Below are positions 43,296 through 45,527 of a DNA stretch of 45,527 nucleotides, piece after piece. The position numbers and the translations under genes are program-made. The stretch covers positions 1-45,527 of the forward strand of contig NZ_BQHO01000040.1 of NCBI RefSeq assembly GCF_021601385.1. The letters are read 5' to 3'. Within the stretch, counting starts at the first letter, position 1. Each line of letters starts with the position of its first letter. This stretch comes from Pseudomonas parasichuanensis. GTDB lineage: Bacteria > Pseudomonadota > Gammaproteobacteria > Pseudomonadales > Pseudomonadaceae. The notes beneath the pieces are model-generated. The model was not told the origin of the DNA. It saw only the letters and a program-made list of their open reading frames with translations, and did not search any database.

Positions 43296-43868
43296 TCAGC
43301 GGCTGCGCAGGCCTTCGCCGCGGGCTGCGGCCGAGCGCGGCGCGGCGTTCAGCCAGCCGGCCAGCAGGCGGGTCGACAGCGGGATGAACAGGTACACCAT
43401 GACCGGTGTCAGGGCCAGGGTGCTGAGCAATACCCGCGCCAGCAAGTCGAGCGGTGCCAGCCAGTGGCCGAACAGCAGGTTGAACAGCAGCGAGACCGGG
43501 AAGAACGCCAGCCAGATGGCCGTGGCCTGTTTCCAGCGCGGCGGTTTTTGCACCGTGTTGGTGCCAAACCAGCCATCGATACCGCTTACGCGCCTCTCTT
43601 TGGGGCGTTCGAACAGGCCGTCGCCACGCTGCAACCAGGTGCGGCGCGAGGCCGAATGCTCCCAGGCGTGCAGGGTTTGTTCATTGGTGAAACGGAAGAT
43701 GATCTGGAAGTCATCGCCTTCGGCAGGCGGGGCGAGGATGCCTGAGCCCAGGTAGCCGGGGAAGTCGGTGGCCAGCTGTTCGCCTTCGTGCAGCCAGGCC
43801 AGCAGGTCCTGGTAGCGGCCATGGGCGGCGCGGCGCGACACCATCAGGGTGACGGGGTGGGTAGACAT
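43296..43868 (-). CDS. Antibiotic biosynthesis monooxygenase-domain membrane protein
   Basis: 190 residues. N-terminal ABM domain (VTLMVSRRAAHGRYQDLLAW, FQIIFRFTNEQTLHAWEHS, about residues 5-95), then two membrane helices (AIWLAFFPVSLLFNLLFG and LLSTLALTPVMVYLFIPL). The ATG at 43868 has a GGAGATAC site. ABM domains bind small reactive ligands; no substrate can be given. A longer reading frame in another phase over this gene is a shadow. Confidence 0.85.
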   Translation of the reverse strand: MSTHPVTLMVSRRAAHGRYQDLLAWLHEGEQLATDFPGYLGSGILAPPAEGDDFQIIFRFTNEQTLHAWEHSASRRTWLQRGDGLFERPKERRVSGIDGWFGTNTVQKPPRWKQATAIWLAFFPVSLLFNLLFGHWLAPLDLLARVLLSTLALTPVMVYLFIPLSTRLLAGWLNAAPRSAAARGEGLRSR

Positions 43869-43988
43869 CGTGTATCTCCTGGCGACGGGGCTGGCGGGTA
43901 GCCGGCCCCTTGGCATGCGGCCCGGGGTGGTGGGCGGCGCAGGCATGCTTGCAAGAATCGGGCGCGGATTATGCCCGATCATCGATGA

Positions 43989-44033
43989 CTGTAGGAGCGG
44001 CCTTGTGCCGCGATCGGGGCGCAAGGCGCCCCC
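43989..44033. repeat. Single REP-like unit, TGTAGGAGCGGCCTTGTG family
   Basis: CTGTAGGAGCGGCCTTGTGC followed by a small GGGGCGC-AAG-GCGCCCC hairpin; no inverted partner nearby. Confidence 0.85.
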
Positions 44034-44061
44034 CAGCAGGTTGGGAGCGTGTGAAAACGTG

Positions 44062-44679
44062 TCAGAAGTTCGCTTGCGCGTGCAGCTCAGGGTGCGCCTG
44101 GCGGTGGGCCTGAAGAATGTACTCGCGCAGGCGCTCGATCTCTTCGGCCGGGGTGTGCGACAGGTCATAGGCCGCCAGCCTGGGGCCGATGCGCCGGCGC
44201 AACACGCCGTGCAGGCCGATCGGCGGAATATCTTCGGCGGCGAAGTGCAGCTCGAAATGCGTCGGTGCCTTGCTCTGCCCATGCACCTCCACCAGCACGC
44301 CCTTGAAGGAAATATCCCGTACCCACAGGTCGCTGGCCTGGTGGTGGTCATCCAGCAATGCCACCGGTTGCTCCAGCGACAGGCGCCACGGGCGCAGCAT
44401 GGGCCCGTCTTCGTAGATGTCCGGTGAGCCCAGTTGCAGGTGCAGGGCGTGGAACTCGTCTTCCACCAGTTGCAGGGGGAAGCTCAGTTGCTGGTTGTTG
44501 AAGCTGGCCTGCAGCGTGACCTGTTCATTGGCCACCAGGCGGGTGAGCAGGTCCTTCAGACGACGGTCGCCATTGACCAGCAGGCTCGACATCGGGTCGG
44601 CCAGGTTCAACTGCGGCGAATGCTGCATGTTCTGGATGAAATCCAGTTCGTCCTGGGAGAGAAGGGCGTCTGCTTGCAT
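44062..44679 (-). CDS. PilZ-domain protein with FliM-like N-terminal motif
   Basis: 205 residues. The second half (about 110-190) looks like PilZ: LWVRDISFKGVLVEV carries the D-x-S-x-x-G motif. The upstream RxxxR loop is not in the usual place (RPWRLSLEQ), so c-di-GMP binding is uncertain. The N-terminus ALLSQDELDFIQNMQHS resembles the FliM N-terminal LSQ-E-I-DAL segment that binds phospho-CheY. Monocistronic. Confidence 0.78.
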   Translation of the reverse strand: MQADALLSQDELDFIQNMQHSPQLNLADPMSSLLVNGDRRLKDLLTRLVANEQVTLQASFNNQQLSFPLQLVEDEFHALHLQLGSPDIYEDGPMLRPWRLSLEQPVALLDDHHQASDLWVRDISFKGVLVEVHGQSKAPTHFELHFAAEDIPPIGLHGVLRRRIGPRLAAYDLSHTPAEEIERLREYILQAHRQAHPELHAQANF

Positions 44680-44853
44680 GGTCGAACTCGAAGTACCGTT
44701 GATAACGGTGATTAGGTCAAGGCGGTGGACAATGGCGAATGCGTTTGGTTCAGGTCACTGGTCGGCGTGTTGTGACTTTAGGGGTAGGCGGCCTTTTGCC
44801 ACTGTCGGGTGCTAGTATCCTACGCTTTCACTCAGTTTCGGAATCCTCAACCG

Positions 44854-45309
44854 ATGAAAGTCGCCATTATTTCCGGTTCGGTCTATGGCACCGCCGATGA
44901 AGTCGCCCGTCACGCCGCCTCGCTGCTCAACGCTGCCGGCCATGAAGCCTGGCATGCAGGCCGTGCCACCCTGCAGGATATCGAGGGTTTTGCCCCGCAA
45001 GCCTTGCTGGCGGTGACTTCGACCACCGGCATGGGCGAACTGCCCGACAACCTGATGCCGCTGTACAGCGTGATTCGTGATGTGCTGCCCGCCGCCTGGC
45101 GTGGTTTGCCGGGGGCGGTGATCGGCCTGGGCGACTCCAGCTACGGCGATACCTATTGCGGCGGTGGCGAGCAGCTGCGCGAGCTGTTTGCCGAGCTGGG
45201 CGTGCGTGAGGTGCTGCCGATGCTGCGCCTGGATGCCAGCGAGACCGTGACCCCGGAGACCGATGCCGAGCCGTGGCTGGCGGAGTTTGCGGCTGCCCTG
45301 AAAGGCTGA
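44854..45309 (+). CDS. MioC-like flavodoxin
   Basis: 151 residues. FMN phosphate loop SGSVYGTADEVARHA at residues 7-21, TSTTGMGELPDN (second FMN loop) near 62 and GLGDSSYGDTYCGGGEQL near 90. Start ATG 44854; the upstream in-frame ATG lacks a ribosome site. In P. aeruginosa a flavodoxin lies next to the same folM/DUF1244 genes, so the location is conserved. Confidence 0.92.
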   Translation: MKVAIISGSVYGTADEVARHAASLLNAAGHEAWHAGRATLQDIEGFAPQALLAVTSTTGMGELPDNLMPLYSVIRDVLPAAWRGLPGAVIGLGDSSYGDTYCGGGEQLRELFAELGVREVLPMLRLDASETVTPETDAEPWLAEFAAALKG

Positions 45310-45385
45310 TTTCGCCTGCAACGGCGAGCTGTCGCACCCTCATAGGTCGCATCATCCAGCGAGGGCCGCTGATTTGCGCAGCTTT

Positions 45386-45401
45386 CTGTAGGAGCGGCCT
45401 T
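45386..45401. repeat. REP-like unit truncated by an insertion sequence
   Basis: CTGTAGGAGCGGCCTT is the start of the TGTAGGAGCGGCCTTGTG unit seen at 31576, 39211 and 43989; the match stops exactly where the IS begins. Confidence 0.8.
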
Positions 45402-45527
45402 GAACTGGCCTAATGATTTTGGACACCTTCTTCGGGCGCTATGATGGCGCCCAATTGGAGGCAAAATCAGTGCGTAAATCTTACTCAAGAGAATACAAAG
45501 TCCAAGCTGCCGAGATGGTGCTGGACG
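45401..45527 (+). mobile_element. Left end of an IS3-family-like insertion sequence (runs off the window)
   Basis: Begins TGAACTGGCC then TAATGATTTTGGACACC, TG-ended and of the kind found at IS3-family inverted repeats, followed by an orfA-type start. Only the first 127 bases are in the window, so the right end and target duplication cannot be checked. Confidence 0.7.
45470..45527 (+). CDS. Transposase OrfA N-terminus (partial)
   Basis: GTG start with a TTGGAGG ribosome site, reading VRKSYSREYKVQAAEMVLD before the window ends. The K-SYS-x-E-[YF]K-x-x-A-A-x-[ML]V-L pattern is the usual start of IS3-family OrfA helix-turn-helix proteins. Confidence 0.75.
   Translation, partial: MRKSYSREYKVQAAEMVLD

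Overview
The window reads as chromosome of a Pseudomonas putida-group bacterium. The evidence is a GC-rich sequence, many inverted REP pairs with the GTGGGAGC-GGCTTGCC-GCGA core typical of this group, a pilA/pilC/pilD-coaE-yacG cluster, bamD-rluD-pgeF-clpB order, a FabV-type enoyl reductase, an aguA-aguB operon, and a folM-DUF1244-hopJ cluster close to a MioC-like flavodoxin. Product names rest on motif recognition in the translated sequence; no database search was run.

Layout. 1-6.2 kb: PP0621-family protein, BamD (minus strand), then divergent rluD-pgeF and clpB, the latter with a probable heat-shock promoter. 6.2-6.9 kb: a stable-RNA operon of tRNA-Asn, tRNA-Pro and tRNA-Lys with sigma-70 promoters and a terminator. 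7-11.3 kb: a RibD-C/DHFR-like reductase, type II NADH dehydrogenase with a small DUF3094 protein, a DUF1780 protein and two membrane proteins. 11.3-15.1 kb: yacG-coaE-pilD-pilC, with pilA divergent. A 136-bp tandem duplication lies at the yacG 3' end. 15.15-16.3 kb: tRNA-Thr, then three diverged copies of a structured, covarying RNA-like motif in front of a small coupled gene pair. 16.3-17.8 kb: a lytic transglycosylase-like lipoprotein and a nitrilase-family amidase.

17.8-26.1 kb is an accessory block. It holds (i) a three-gene overlapping operon: an AbiEi-like winged-helix protein, an AbiEii-like nucleotidyltransferase and a Phd/YefM-like protein; (ii) a decayed gene remnant; (iii) a P47-like TULIP protein (535 aa) followed by a 1172-aa protein with a beta-rich N-terminal half and a helical, partly hydrophobic C-terminal half; (iv) a convergent small S8 (subtilisin) protease whose stop codon overlaps that of the 1172-aa gene. 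Groups (iii) and (iv) are the best candidates for an undescribed system.

26.1-34 kb: a MetF-like protein with an MTHFR C-terminal Cys-rich domain, divergent from a MetE gene reduced to its N-terminal half; between them are two T-N11-A palindromes 20 bp apart. Then come a histidine phosphatase, an Acr3/BASS-type exporter, an SDR protein, a thiolase, and a PepSY-cytochrome b561 pair. 34-39.2 kb: a polyamine operon (aguA, aguB, a PotF-like binding protein and a Tat-exported agmatine deiminase paralogue) with a divergent LysR regulator. 39.4-45.3 kb: fabV, an alpha/beta hydrolase, folM-DUF1244-hopJ, an ABM-domain membrane protein, a PilZ protein and a flavodoxin. The window ends inside an IS3-like element that has interrupted a REP sequence.
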